Source: Cliona cf. orientalis
Taxonomy: Eukaryota > Porifera > Demospongiae > Clionaida > Clionaidae
Length of the DNA: 64,000 nucleotides
Assembly: GCA_963930775.1 (NCBI GenBank)
Contig: OZ005703.1
Span: 7,564,001-7,628,000 of the forward strand
Reading direction: 5' to 3'
Shown here: positions 33,926 through 46,200 of the stretch, one piece after another
How positions within the stretch are numbered: the stretch's first letter is position 1
How the letters are laid out: each line of letters begins with the position of its first letter
Position numbers and translations under genes: made by a program
The notes under the pieces: generated by a model
The model's input: the letters and a program-made list of their open reading frames with translations, nothing else
Told to the model about the DNA's origin: nothing
Database searches by the model: none

Positions 33926-36900
33926 TTATGATTGTGCTCTGGCACCAGCTGCAGCCACCTCATTGTGTGGGCTACGTCCCTCTGATGCAAGCCCGCCCCC
34001 CACCTCTACATATGCCTCCTCTTCTGGTATCCCTGTGTCAGTGTGGGTGTGTCCTTGGAGCACTTCCTGGAGTTTCAGTGCTTCATATGCACACTGGGTT
34101 ATCGGGATGTCAGCTTTTCTGTCAGAAGTGCTGGGTGTCCCAACTGGAAGCCTATTATAATAATAATAATGTACATGTCCATGAACAACTTAGCTATATA
34201 GAGGTGGATAAGGAGATTTCCCATGGAACAGAAAAAAAATAAGCTAGCTAGTATGCAGAAATCAAAGATAGCTAGCCTTGTAAGAAGCCTTTATGGACTG
34301 TTGCACTCGTTATTAACCTCAGTTCAACTCATCAACTGGCTTCATGCAAGTAATTATTAAGTTCATAGGTGCACCTGAATGCTAGCTAGTCTACACTGTG
34401 GGACGACTAAGTAGCTACACTTACTTATAAGCAAGAGAAGATTTATGCTTCCTCAGTCGTACCAGTAGACACACAATCACCACCACAGCCACAAACAGGA
34501 GCACTGCAAGCACAGCTATCACAGCGAACCCTCCAGCAATAACAGCAGTATTGTAACAGTTATCGGTAGTAACTGTCCTTGCAGTAGCTATAATACAATT
34601 TAAACATTAATGCATGATGATCCGTATCTATAGCTATTATACGTATACCATTGCAGATACAAGATTCAATATCTAGAGCACTTGTATTGAACGACCCCAC
34701 TGCACTGAAAGTAGTAAAATCTCCACCATTGTTGGTAGCCATGACTCGGTAGTGGTAGGGGGTAAGTTGACTGAGACCAGTCAGAGTCACAGAGCCTTGA
34801 AACTCATCCATGTAGTTCAGTGGAGTGACATCACCCATCACCATGGAGCTGGTCATTGTCAGGCAGTCCATAGCTAGTCCATACTGCACTACGTAAATCT
34901 CCGGGTCATAAGAGAGAAAGGGAACTGTCCAGCGAATGGTCGCTGAATTGTACGTGATGTTATCTACCATTAGGTCCATCAGTTCAACTGGAGGGGTAGC
35001 CCCTGATAATTAATAGCATGAAACAAAGAAGATAACCAAACTGCATAATGCATTATGATACTGATATCAAAAGTTAGTTTTTTTTCAGCTCACCAACTAC
35101 ACTGATCATGGTCTGGTTCTCTGCAGTGATATTTTCGGGAGCTGGTGCCACAATCAACTCAGCTCTACAGCTGTAGCTATGGCTACCATTCATAGTGGTG
35201 TTAACCATAAGCATACTCATAGAGGTAGCTTGAAGAAAGTCATCTTCCATCACTATCACTACACTGGCTCCATTGATCAGTGGCTCTGAAGGGCCACCAT
35301 TCACTCTTCTCATCCAAGTTATCCGTTTTCTGATTGGTGTTGGTATCCCAGCAACTCTGGAGGTGGCTACACAGGTGAGAGGGAAGCCATTGAAGGGAGA
35401 CACGTCAAGAATTCGAAGAGGGACACCAGCACGATCGATAGAGACTTCCAAAGTGGGTACTGAACGAGCAAAGACACATTAGATGTGATTTCAATCTCAT
35501 AGTAGCTAGCTTCATATGACTTACCAATAACAGTGAGATTGTTGCTGCCTATCCCAACGCCATTGGTGACTCCAGGATTATCAACAATTGGCCTAATAGT
35601 AGCTGAGCAGCTGTAAGAGCCAATGTCACCAGTGCTGAGGGGAAAGAACATTATCGACCTCCTGAACTCTCGACCGGGACTGTCTACTATCGTTTCTCCA
35701 AGGGTGATGCGGCCATCGTTGGAGGTTGATAAGTTGACACCACTTTTCATCCACTCGATATCTGCTTCCACATCAAGCAATTGTCTGCCGGGAATCAGAG
35801 CATCACATCGCCAGGTGAAATTCTGACCGACGTATTTAGTGAATGCAAGTGGTATTTCAATAATAGAAATACTTGGATTGGGAACTGGAATGTAAAAAGA
35901 AGGTAATAACATTATGGCTAATAGCACATATCTAGAGTTAATCATTTGACTAACTAGTCACACTGAGAGTTCCACTACCACTGTCTCCAAATGATCCACT
36001 GACGTCCCAGTAGCCAGCAGTGATGGCTACTCGACAAGTGTACACATCTCCAGCATTTCTGACCCCCAAGGACCCAGAGGGAATGATGTACTGGTTAAGT
36101 CTGACAGCAGACTGTACTAGGGTGCCATCACGAAGCCAGGTGTACCTCACTGAAAATACTCCTGCTAGGTCAACTCCACTAACGGAGCAGGTAAGAGTTT
36201 GTGATCTACCAACTGTGCCACGATCAAGTCCTTCAAGTGACACAATCACTGTAGGGGCTAGATCAGAGATATATGCTATGAAGTTGCCCCACATAATATT
36301 ATTATAATAATAATATAATATATATACATGCTCATTCTGTATGATATTGTAAGCTTACCTTGCACTGATACTCTATGCACTCCACAGCCAACCAGACCAT
36401 CTGATCGATCTGTGATCAAGCAGGAGTATTCTCCACTGTGGGACTCTGGCAGTGGAATCAATGTGAGATTGGCCTGAGTACCAATCAGAGTACCTGCGTT
36501 GTTGAACCACTGATAGTCTACTGATGCAGTTGAACCATGATCACATGTCAGAGTGAAGCTTCCACCAGCTACTGGTGAGTTACTGCTAGGAGTGATTGTG
36601 ACAGTAAGGGGGAGAGTTGGATCATAAGAACCTGTAGAAAGGTAGAATTATTAGCAATGCACAATCATTAGCATAATATTACTTACCTCCCATTCCAATA
36701 ACACCACTGCTGTAGCCTCTGGCATTAGTCACTGAGCATGTGTACACTCCACTACGTATATGATCAGCGACAGTGCTGGCAATCACTAGTTCATTCCGAT
36801 ATGTGGCTGTCTGTGTTTGAATCACTGTTTGAGTTTGCTGGTACATGGCATTGTTTGGTAGCACTGCACAGTTTCTTCTCCATGTGACAGTGGTAGCAGG

Positions 36901-37546
36901 ACCTCCACTTGACATGCAGGTAATGTTCAGTCCACTAGTGGATACACTATCGATCGTAGGTACACCTAAAATAATAATATGAGTAATAAAAACTGTACGA
37001 TCATTTGAATAGGCACTGTGTACAGACCAGAATGTTGCCCATATACTCCGATATATAAATCTTCATATTCCATTGGACTGGCTACTGTTCTAATTCGACA
37101 CCTGAAGAGACCTTGCGCCATACCCTCAGGGCGACGATTGAGTTTAACACTACTAGCTGATCGTGTTCTGTAATACCCATTTCTAATGAATTCCATTGAT
37201 GGTACAAGACTTCCATCGGGAAACTCAAATTCTCCACGCAGTCCAGTTAGCGATGAGCAACAGTCAGTGAGGTCAGATATACAGTTGAGAGCATTGCTGT
37301 GTGTTTCATTAGCCTCTCCGATCTCATCAATTTGCACAATACCGTGGTTGGGGTAAGCCTCAAGGCGGAGAGAGAACCCTGACAATCCTGGAATTATTTA
37401 ATTTTTTTATGATCTACGTATTATCACAGCTGCATGAAATATGACCACCTACGTCTCTGCTGTCCAGTGGTGAAAGTGGAGTGCATTCCCAGCACAATGA
37501 CAATGGTGGGTAGCACGTGCAGATGTGACTCAATCAACATAGCCAT
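33926..37546 (-). CDS. Gene F: head-Ig5-FN3 transmembrane receptor
   Basis: Exons 37546-37453, 37387-37028, 36965-36687, 36631-36359, 36257-35955, 35884-35525, 35459-35094, 35002-34649, 34587-34425, 34151-33926; 2778 nt = 925 aa, all GT-AG. Signal peptide (VLPTIVIVLGMHSTF); head module 32-151 (CISDLTDCC, FEFPDGS, YYRTR, VKLNRR, YIGVY); five Ig domains 152-679; one FN3 680-797 (TPLNYMDEFQGSVTLTGLSQ); TM at about 812-838 (FAVIAVLAVLLFVAVVVIV). The tail (839-925) has CAYEALKLQEV and EEAYVEV, related to but shorter in tyrosine motifs than the tails of G and H. The upstream 340 bp match the upstream region of G. Confidence 0.9.
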
Positions 37547-37742
37547 CTGCAGCTAGCTAACCAGATTGTAATAATAAAATATTATTTAGCCTCTTAGAGG
37601 CCTATACCTGAGAACTTGAATTTGCACCGGAACGTCAAGTCAGAAAATGGAGCCGTTTGCAGCGAGGAGAGTGCCAGAGTGAATGCAGGGTGCTGTATTA
37701 ATAGCCACGCCCACTAATGTGTAAAGCCCAATAGCTACCCTA

Positions 37743-37754
37743 CGCGCATGCGCA
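37743..37754. promoter_or_regulatory. NRF1-like palindrome upstream of gene F
   Basis: CGCGCATGCGCA, 197 bp upstream of the gene F start codon, in a GC-rich island between F and G. Confidence 0.5.
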
Positions 37755-37891
37755 CAGTCTAGTGTCCCCCTCCCAACAGTCTTCCTATCACAGAGACATG
37801 CTATAGCTAGCCACCTAAAACCATGTGTAGTCTAGTTAGCTATGTATTTAATAGAGAAACAATGTTTTAATAATAGCGTCAATTCAAGATA

Positions 37892-40800
37892 TCAGTGAGT
37901 TGCCACCTCTTCATACATCTGTTGAGTGGTTGTCTCTTGCTGTGGTTGACTGGCTCCAGCTGCAGCCTGCTGGCCGTGGCACCTCTCTGCGTCTCCCACT
38001 TCCTCGTATTCCTGTTCTGGTGCCCCTGTGTCGGTGTGGGCGTGTCCTTGATGAACTTCCTGTAATTTCATCACTTCATATGCTTCACATCGGGTAGTCA
38101 GGATATCATGTTTTCTATCAGAAGTGCTGGGTGTCCCAACTGGAATTCTGTATCATCATAATTATTATTATTATTATTATCATCTCATTGTAGCTATAGC
38201 CACCATACACCATGATCGATAACAATATTCTACCTGCCTCAGTGTTGCTAATACACTTACTCATAATCAAGTGGATATTTGTGCTTCCTTTGTTGTACTA
38301 GTAGGAAAACAATCACTGCCACAGCCACTAACAAGAGCAGTACAAGCACAGCTATCACAGCAGACCCTCCAGCGATAATAGCAGTAGAACTATTCCTAGC
38401 ACATGACGTTGCAATTGTTGTACCTGTGCCCATAGCTGTATGTATAATTAAGATTAATTTTAGTACTTTGGCACTGATGTGTATAATATTATGCACTGAT
38501 CCAAATTAATTTTAGTAGCTTACTTGATTGTAGTTCACTTATCATGGCAGGAATACCCAGAGCAGTTGGAGTGCCAATCTCCCCTCCCTCATTCTGAGGG
38601 ACTACAACGATGAAGTAGTCCAAGTTGGAGGCCAGTCCAGTGATACAAACACTTTCCTCCTCGTAAAGAATCTGACACGGTGACCTGCCACAATCACTGG
38701 AAGTCTGTCTCTTCTGTCGCGCCTCAAGTTCATTGGTGAAAGTTAGCGGGCCAAATGTGATGGAAAGAGAGATGAACCCTTTAACTTGATCCAGTGGTAA
38801 AACTGTCCAAGTCAGTAGAATAGTAGATGAATCGAAGGATGATGAAAAATCATTGAGGATGTTGTTAGGGGGAGCTAAAAAGAGAAAGTATCAAAGTGCC
38901 ATAGCTAGTGCTAAGTTTTATGCATGACATTGTACGTACTCAGCTGATCACCAAAGTCTGTAGTGACACAATAACTTCCTCGACCATTAATGTTCTCAGC
39001 ATACACTCTCACATGATAGGGGACACCAGCAGCTATTGAGAGAACAGTACTATAGTTAATAAGCATGTTATGAATATAACTTACCAATATTAAATCCTGT
39101 AAAGCTATGACTTAATCTTCTGGATTCAGAACCAGATTGCAGAACGGTTTGATTATCGAAGGATACCAATTCAAGAAAGTAGCTGGTAATGAGTCCATTT
39201 GGATCAATGGGAGGCTGCCAATCAATACTCAGGGAAGAGAGACTCTTTGTAGTCCACCTTTGGGGACAGATGGGTGGGCCAGGCACTGTAAGTACAGTAA
39301 TTAAATCATCTTTGTAGAAACGCACATTAGCAAACAGGAACTGAGTTACTACTTACATCAATAGCTAGCTATAATACTCATATTAATTTTTTAAATTAAA
39401 CAATTTCATATTCTAGTATATACCTATTTGTATTGTGTAAAACGAGGTCGGTGCACTAGCCAGTGACAGGCCTCCCTCGTTCCTAGCCCTGACTGTGCAG
39501 GTGTAGTTGACTCCATTCCTCAGACCAGAGACAGTCGCTGATGTTGCGGATGGAGTAGCAACTGGAGGAGGGGGAATCCCCTCTAGCCCAGGCATACATT
39601 CTAGTTCATAGCCAGTAAGTACTCCATTAGTGACTGCTGGGGCCATCCAGTCGCAAGAGTAGGAGAGAGGGTCACTGGAAACCTGGGAGCACTGCAGCAT
39701 GGTGGGAGGCCCAGGAGCTGTGGGGAGGCAACAAATTTTGAGGTGAGGGGAAAATTGTATCCTTCAAAATCCCGACTAGAGCAAGCTTTAGTGAGGATTT
39801 AACAATCATCAGCATAACTATGAAATTATTCAATTTTCCTACTACTATGATGGATTCGTCATCAAACTATCGACAGTAGCTACCCCATTTACCTAGGCCA
39901 CTTGTGTTGAATGTGTTCACTGTGCTGAGAGTAGTAAAAGCACCACCATTATTGGTAGCCATGACTCGGTAGTAGTAGGAGGTAAGTCGTTCGAGACCAG
40001 TCAGAGCCACGGAACCTAGAAACTCATCCATGTAGTTCAGTGGAGTGACATCACCCATCACCATGGAGCTGGTCATTGTCAGGCTGTCCATAGCTAGCCC
40101 GTACTGCACTACGTAAGTCTCTAGGTCATAAGAAAGGGAGGCAACTGTCCAGTGAATGGTTGCTGAATTTTGGGTGATACCAACCACCATCAGGTTCGTT
40201 GGTTCAACAGGAGGGGAAGGCCCTGATAATTATTACAAACATGACAATTTGTAATGAAATGAATGAATTTTCAGCTCACCAGCTACGCTGATTGTAGTTT
40301 CATTCTGTTCATTGATGATTTCAGGAGCTGGTGCCACAACCAACTCAGCTCTACAGCTGTAGCTATGGCTACCACTCATAGTGGTGTTCACCATAAGCAT
40401 ACTAATGGAGGCGGCTTGAGGAAGGTCATCTTCCATAACTGTCACTACGCTATCTACGTTGGCTCCATCGGTCAGTTGCTCTGAAGGGCCACCATCTATA
40501 CTTCTCATCCAAGTTATCCGCTTTCTAGTTGATACTGGTTCCCCAGAAGCTATGGAGGTGGCTATGCAGGTGAGAGGGAAGCCATTGAAGGGAGAGACAT
40601 CAAGGATTCGAAGAGGGACACCAGCACGATCGATAGAGACTTCCAAAGTGGGTACTGAATGAGTAAAGAAACATTACGTATGAAAGAAAAACTCCCATGA
40701 TCTATCTGTACTATAATAAGCTTAACTACCAGCAACAGTGAGATTGCTGCTGCCTATCCCAACGCCATTGGTGACTCCAGGATTGTCAACAGTTGGACTA

Positions 40801-42853
40801 ATAGTAGCTGAGCAGCTGTAAGAGCCCATGTCACCAGCACTGAGGGGAGAAAACATTATCGACCTCCTGAACTCTCGACCGAGACTGTCTACTATAGTTT
40901 CTCCAAGGGTAATGCGGCCATCATTGGAGCTGGATAATTTGATACCATACTTCATCCACTTTATAACTGCACTTATGGTGTCCAACTGGCTGCCAGGAAC
41001 CTGAGCCTCACATCGCAAGGTGTAGTTTAGACCAACGTATGCAATTTCAAGGCTTAGTGGTATTTCAGTGATCTCAATAGTTGGATTAGGAACTGGATTG
41101 TTGAAAGAAAGACCGATGAAATAGTGTTTGTTGTTAGCCATATCAACTTACTAATTATAGTTAGAGTTCCACTGTCACTGTTTCCAAATGATCCATTGAC
41201 GTCCCAGTAGTTGGTAGTGATGGCTACTCGACAAGTGTACACATCTCCAGCATTTGTGACCATTAAGGACCCAGAGGGAATGGTGTATCGGTTTGACATG
41301 GAGGCAGGCTGTACCACTGTGCTACCACGAAGCCAGGTATACATCACTGATGTCACTGTAGCCGCTAAGATATCAAATCCACTAACAGAGCAGGTGATAG
41401 TTTGTGAGATACCAGCAAGGACATTGGTAAGTCCTCCAACAGATACAGTCACACTGGGGGCTAGATCAGAGATAAAATTTAATAATTAAGCTGGTTTCAA
41501 ATCACACACATACACATTGTACACACATGCCCAATCTGTGTATATACCTTGCACTGACACTCTATGCACTCCACAGCCAACCAGACCATCCGATTGATCT
41601 GTGATCAGGCAGGAGTATTCTCCACCATGGGATTCCCTTAATGGATTCAACGTGAGAGTGGCCTGAGTGCCGACATCATTACCAGTATCGTCAAACCACT
41701 GATAGGTAGGGTTGGATGCAGTTGACCCATGATCACATGTCAGAATGAAACTTTCACCAGCTATAGGTGAGTCACTGCTAGGAGTGACCGTGACAATAAC
41801 GGGGAGATTTTGATCATAAAAAGCTGCAAAAAAGAAGGAATCTAACTTAAAACATTCTTCACCTCTTAACCATGAATTTGTATATTAGTATTTACCTCCC
41901 ATTCCAATAACACCACTACTGTGGCCCCTGGTATTAGTCACTGAGCATGTGTAGACTCCATCAGTATCAGTGACAGTGCTATTGATCACTAGCATGTTCC
42001 GGTAAGTGGCTGTCTGAGTTACATCCACTGTCTGAGTTTGCTGGTACGTGGCATTGTTTGGTAGCATTGCGCAGTTTCTTCTCCATGTGACAGTGGTGGC
42101 AGGACCTCCACTTGACATGCAGGTAATGCTCAGTCCACTAGCAGATACATCATTGACTGTAGGCACGCCTATATTGCAGTAATGTCATACAAGATCTAGA
42201 GTACTACGCTGAGTACAATTCTATATTGTAGAGGATCATTGTGGAACTGACTTTAACAAAGTAAACAAACTTTGTTTATTGTTTGCCTATAAAATTGCTC
42301 CTAGATGATGACGAACACACATACACACACAAGCATCAGCCCATTGGTGCAGGTACATGAAAGCTAACTTGACTCTATGACCACAAGCAGCTGTCCTTAT
42401 TCTGCTAGCTATGTCATTGGACAAACACTAATCAATCACTGGGAAGCAGTACTATAAACAAGACCTTCCACTTGAGGCATATAATTATATATGCGGGGGA
42501 AGATGCAACCAGATACACATAATAACTCCTTCTATTGAAGTTCTACTTCAAGTCAATACTATGTCACACCTCATTAATCTAGTACAATTCTGAACTCACC
42601 AGAATGTTCATCATACACTCCAATGTAGAACTCTTCATATGCATCCGGACTGGATATTGTTCTAATTTGACACTGGAGAGAGAACCCTGACAATCCTGGA
42701 ATTATTTAATTTTTTATGATCTACGTATTATCATAGCTGCATGAAATATGACCACCTACGTCTCTGCTGCCCAGTGGTGAAAGTGGAGTGCATTCCCAGC
42801 ACAATGACAATGGTGGGTAGCACGTGCAGAAGTGACTCAATCAACATAGCCAT
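37892..42853 (-). CDS. Gene G: Ig5-FN3 receptor with internally deleted head module
   Basis: Exons 42853-42760, 42695-42600, 42168-41896, 41823-41548, 41460-41152, 41092-40730, 40654-40280, 40222-39893, 39717-39424, 39285-39085, 39032-38940, 38874-38524, 38435-38261, 38147-37892; 3486 nt = 1161 aa. The head exon is only 96 nt: it joins GFSLQ at the start to CQIRT near the end, removing the C-x6-CC core while keeping phase 1. Five Ig domains follow, then three full FN3 domains plus one split over exons 10-11. The last extracellular exon carries RQKR (minus strand, 38708-38719), a furin-type site. TM about residues 1038-1060 (AVIAVLVLLLLVAVAVIVFLL). The tail has AYEVM, EYEEV and MYEEV. Nearly colinear with gene H. 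Confidence 0.9.
42600..42695 (-). other. Truncated head-module exon of gene G
   Basis: 32 codons compared with 115-120 in F and H. The left part matches gene F (SGFSL) and the right part matches gene H (DAYEEFYIGVY). Splice sites and phase are intact, so the deletion yields a shorter but in-frame protein. Confidence 0.85.
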
Positions 42854-43196
42854 CTGCAGATAAATGTAGCACTAAAATATTATTTAGCTTCTTAATCTTA
42901 GAGGCCTACCTGAGAACTTGAATTTGCACCGGAACGTATTTTCAGATTCAAGTCAGAAAATGGAGTAAGATTGCTGTTTGCAGCGAGGATGTTGCATTAA
43001 TAGCCACGCCCACTAATGCGTATAGCCCCTCCCAATAGCTATCTTACGCGCATGCGCACAATCTAGTGTCTCCCTCCAACCGTATAACAATATTTTAATC
43101 TCTATCACAGAGATATGCTATAGCTAGCTACCTAAAACCATGTGTAGTCTAGCTATGCATTAGAAAAACAATGTTTAATAGCGTGAATTCAAGATA
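42854..43196. promoter_or_regulatory. Intergenic G-H region, duplicate of F-G spacer
   Basis: 343 bp similar along most of its length to 37547-37891: both hold GAGAACTTGAATTTGCACCG, ATAGCCACGCCCACTAATG and an NRF1-like palindrome (43047-43058 here). It contains the promoter of G and the 3' end of H. Confidence 0.7.
43047..43058. promoter_or_regulatory. NRF1-like palindrome upstream of gene G
   Basis: CGCGCATGCGCA, 194 bp upstream of the gene G start codon, at the same relative place as in gene F. Confidence 0.5.
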
Positions 43197-43223
43197 TCAG
43201 TGAGTTGCCACCTCTTCATACAT

Positions 43224-46200
43224 CTATTGAGTGGTTGTCTCCTGTTGTGGTTGACTGGCTCCAGCTGCAGCCTGCTGGCCATGACGCCTCTCTGCGTCTC
43301 CCACTTCCTCGTATTCCCGTTCAGGCACCCCCGTGTCAGTGTGGGCGTGTCCTTGATGAACTTCCTGTAATTTCATCACTTCATATGCTTCACATCGAGT
43401 AGTCAGGATGTCAGCTTTTCTGTCAGAAGTGCTGGGTGTCCCAACTGGAATTCTGTATCATAATAATTATTATTAGTAGTATCATCTCATTGTAGCTATA
43501 GCCATCATGCACCATGATCGATAATAATATTCTACCTGCCTCAGTGTTGCTAATACACTTACTCATAATCAAGTGGATATTTGTGCTTTCTCTGTTGTAC
43601 TAGCAAGTACATAATCACTGCCATAGCCACTAACAAGACCAGTACAAGCACAGCTATCACAGTGGACCCTCCTGCAATAAGACCAGCAGAACTGTTCCTA
43701 GTACCTGTGGCCATAGCTGTATAATTAAGATTTAGTATTTTGGCACTGATGTGTATATTATATGCACTGATCCAAATTAACTTACTTGATTGTAGTTCAC
43801 TTATCATGGCAGGAATACCCAGAGCAGTTGGAGTTCCAATCTCCCCTTCCTCATTCTGAGGGACCACAACGATGAAGTAGTCCAGATTGGAGGCCAGTCC
43901 AGTGATACGAACACTTCCCTCCTCGTAAAGAATCTGACACGGTGACTGGCCACACTCATTGGAAGTCTGTCTCTTCTGTCGCGCCTCAAGTTCATTGGTG
44001 AAAGTTAGCGGGCCAAATGTGATAGAAAGAGAGATGAACCCTTTAGCTTGATCCAGTGATAAAACTGTCCAAGTCAGTAGAATAGCAGATGAATCGAAGG
44101 ATGATGAAAAATCATCAAGGATATTGTTAGGGGGAGCTAAAAAGAGAACAAAATTTAATTGAATCATAGTGCATTAAGTATCAAAGTGCCATAGCTAGTG
44201 CTAAGTTTTATGCATGTACGTACTCAGCTGATCACCAAAGTCTGTAGTGATACAATAACTTCCTCGACCATTAATGTTCTCAGCATACACTCTCACACGA
44301 TAGGGAACACCAGCAGCTATTGAGAGAGCAGTATTATAGTTAATAAGCATGTTATGAATATAACTTACCAATATTAAATCCCGTAAAGCTATGACTTAAG
44401 CTTCCAGATTCAGAACCAGATTGCAGAACGGTTTGATTATCGAAGGATACCAATTCAAGAAAGTAGCCAGTAATGAGTCCATTTGGATTGATAGGAGGCT
44501 GCCAATCAATACTCAGAGAAGAGAGACTCTTTGTAGTCCACCTTTGGGGACAGATGGGTGGGCCAGGCACTGTAAGTACAGTAATTAAATCATCTTTGTA
44601 GAAACGCACATTAGCAAACAGGAACTGAGTTACTACTTACATCAATAGCTAGCTATAATACTCATATTAATTTTTTTTAACAATTTCATATTCTAGTAGC
44701 TATATACCTATTTGTATTGTATAAAACGAGGTCGGTGCACTAGCCAGTGACAGGCCTCCCGCATTCCTAGCCCTGACTGTGCAGGTGTAGTTGACTCCAT
44801 TCCTCAGACCAGAGACAGTCGCTGATGTCATGGATGAAGTAGCAACTGGAGGAGGGGGTATTCCTTCTAGCCCAGGCAAACATTCTAGTTCATAGCCAGA
44901 AAGCATTCCATTAGTGACTGCTGGGGCCATCCAGTTGCAGGAGTAGGAGAGAGGGTCACTAGAAGCCTGGGAGCACTGCAACATCGTGGGAGGCTCAGGA
45001 GCTGAGGGGAGGGGGAAAATTTGAGGTGAAAGGAAAATTGTATTGGTGAAACCTTCAAAATCCTGACTGGAGCAAGCTTTAGTGAGAATTTAATGCAACA
45101 ATCATCAGCGTATGAACTTTTCCCCACTACTATTGTGGATCTGTCACCAAACAGTACCCCATGTACCTAGGGCACTTGTGTTGAATGTGTCCACTGAGCT
45201 GGGAGTAGTACCATCACCATTGGTAGCCATGACTCGGTAGTAGTAGGGGGTAAGTCGACTGAGACCAGTCAGAGTCACGGAACCTTGAAAGTCGTCCATG
45301 TAGTTCAGTGGAGTGACATCACCCATCACCATGGAGCTGGTCATTGTCAGGCTGTCCATAGCTAGCCCATACTGCACTACATAAATTTCTGGGTTGTAAG
45401 AGAGAGAGGGAACTGTCCAGTGAATGGTCGCTGAGTTTTGGGTGATATCGACTGCCATTAGGTTTATTGGTTCAATAGGAGGGGAAGGCCCTGATAATTG
45501 TAACAAAAATAAACTGTATAACAAATTGTATAACTGATGCACTTCTCAAAATAAGTGAACGTCATAGCTAGATCCTAGTTACATGAATGAATTTTCAGCT
45601 CACCAGCTACGCTGATTGTAGTCTCGTTCTGTTCATTGATGATTTCGGGAGCTGGTGCCACAACCAACTTAGCTCTACAGGTGTAACTATGGCTACCACT
45701 CATAGTTGTGTTCACCACAAGCATACTCATGGAAGTGGCTTGAAGAAGGTCATCTTCCATTATTGTCACTATGCTATCTGTGTTGGCTCCATCGGTCAGT
45801 GTCTCTGAAGGGCCACCATTCACACTTCTTCTCCAAGTTATCCATTTTCTGATTGGTGTTGGTGTCCCAGCAACTGTGGAAGTGGCTATGCAGGTGAGAG
45901 GGAAGCCATTGAAGGGAGACACATCAAGAATTCGAAGAGGGACACCAGCACGCTTGATAGAGACTTCCAAAGTGGGTACTGAACGAGTATAGAAACATTA
46001 TGTACATGTAGCTATATAGAAAAAACTCCCCTAAACTTACTAACAACAGTGAGACTCTTATTGCCTATTCCAACGCCATTGGTGACTCCAGGATTATCAA
46101 CAGTTGGCCTAATAGTAGCTGAGCAGCTGTAAGAGCCCATGTCACCAGCACTGAGGGGAGAGAACACTATTGACCTCCTGAACTCTCGACCAGGACTGTC

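Noticed and set aside
33915..34242. Plus-strand frames of 81 and 107 residues
   Set aside because: They mirror the cytoplasmic tail exon of gene F (34151-33926), which splices in frame to the TM exon and aligns with the tails of G and H.
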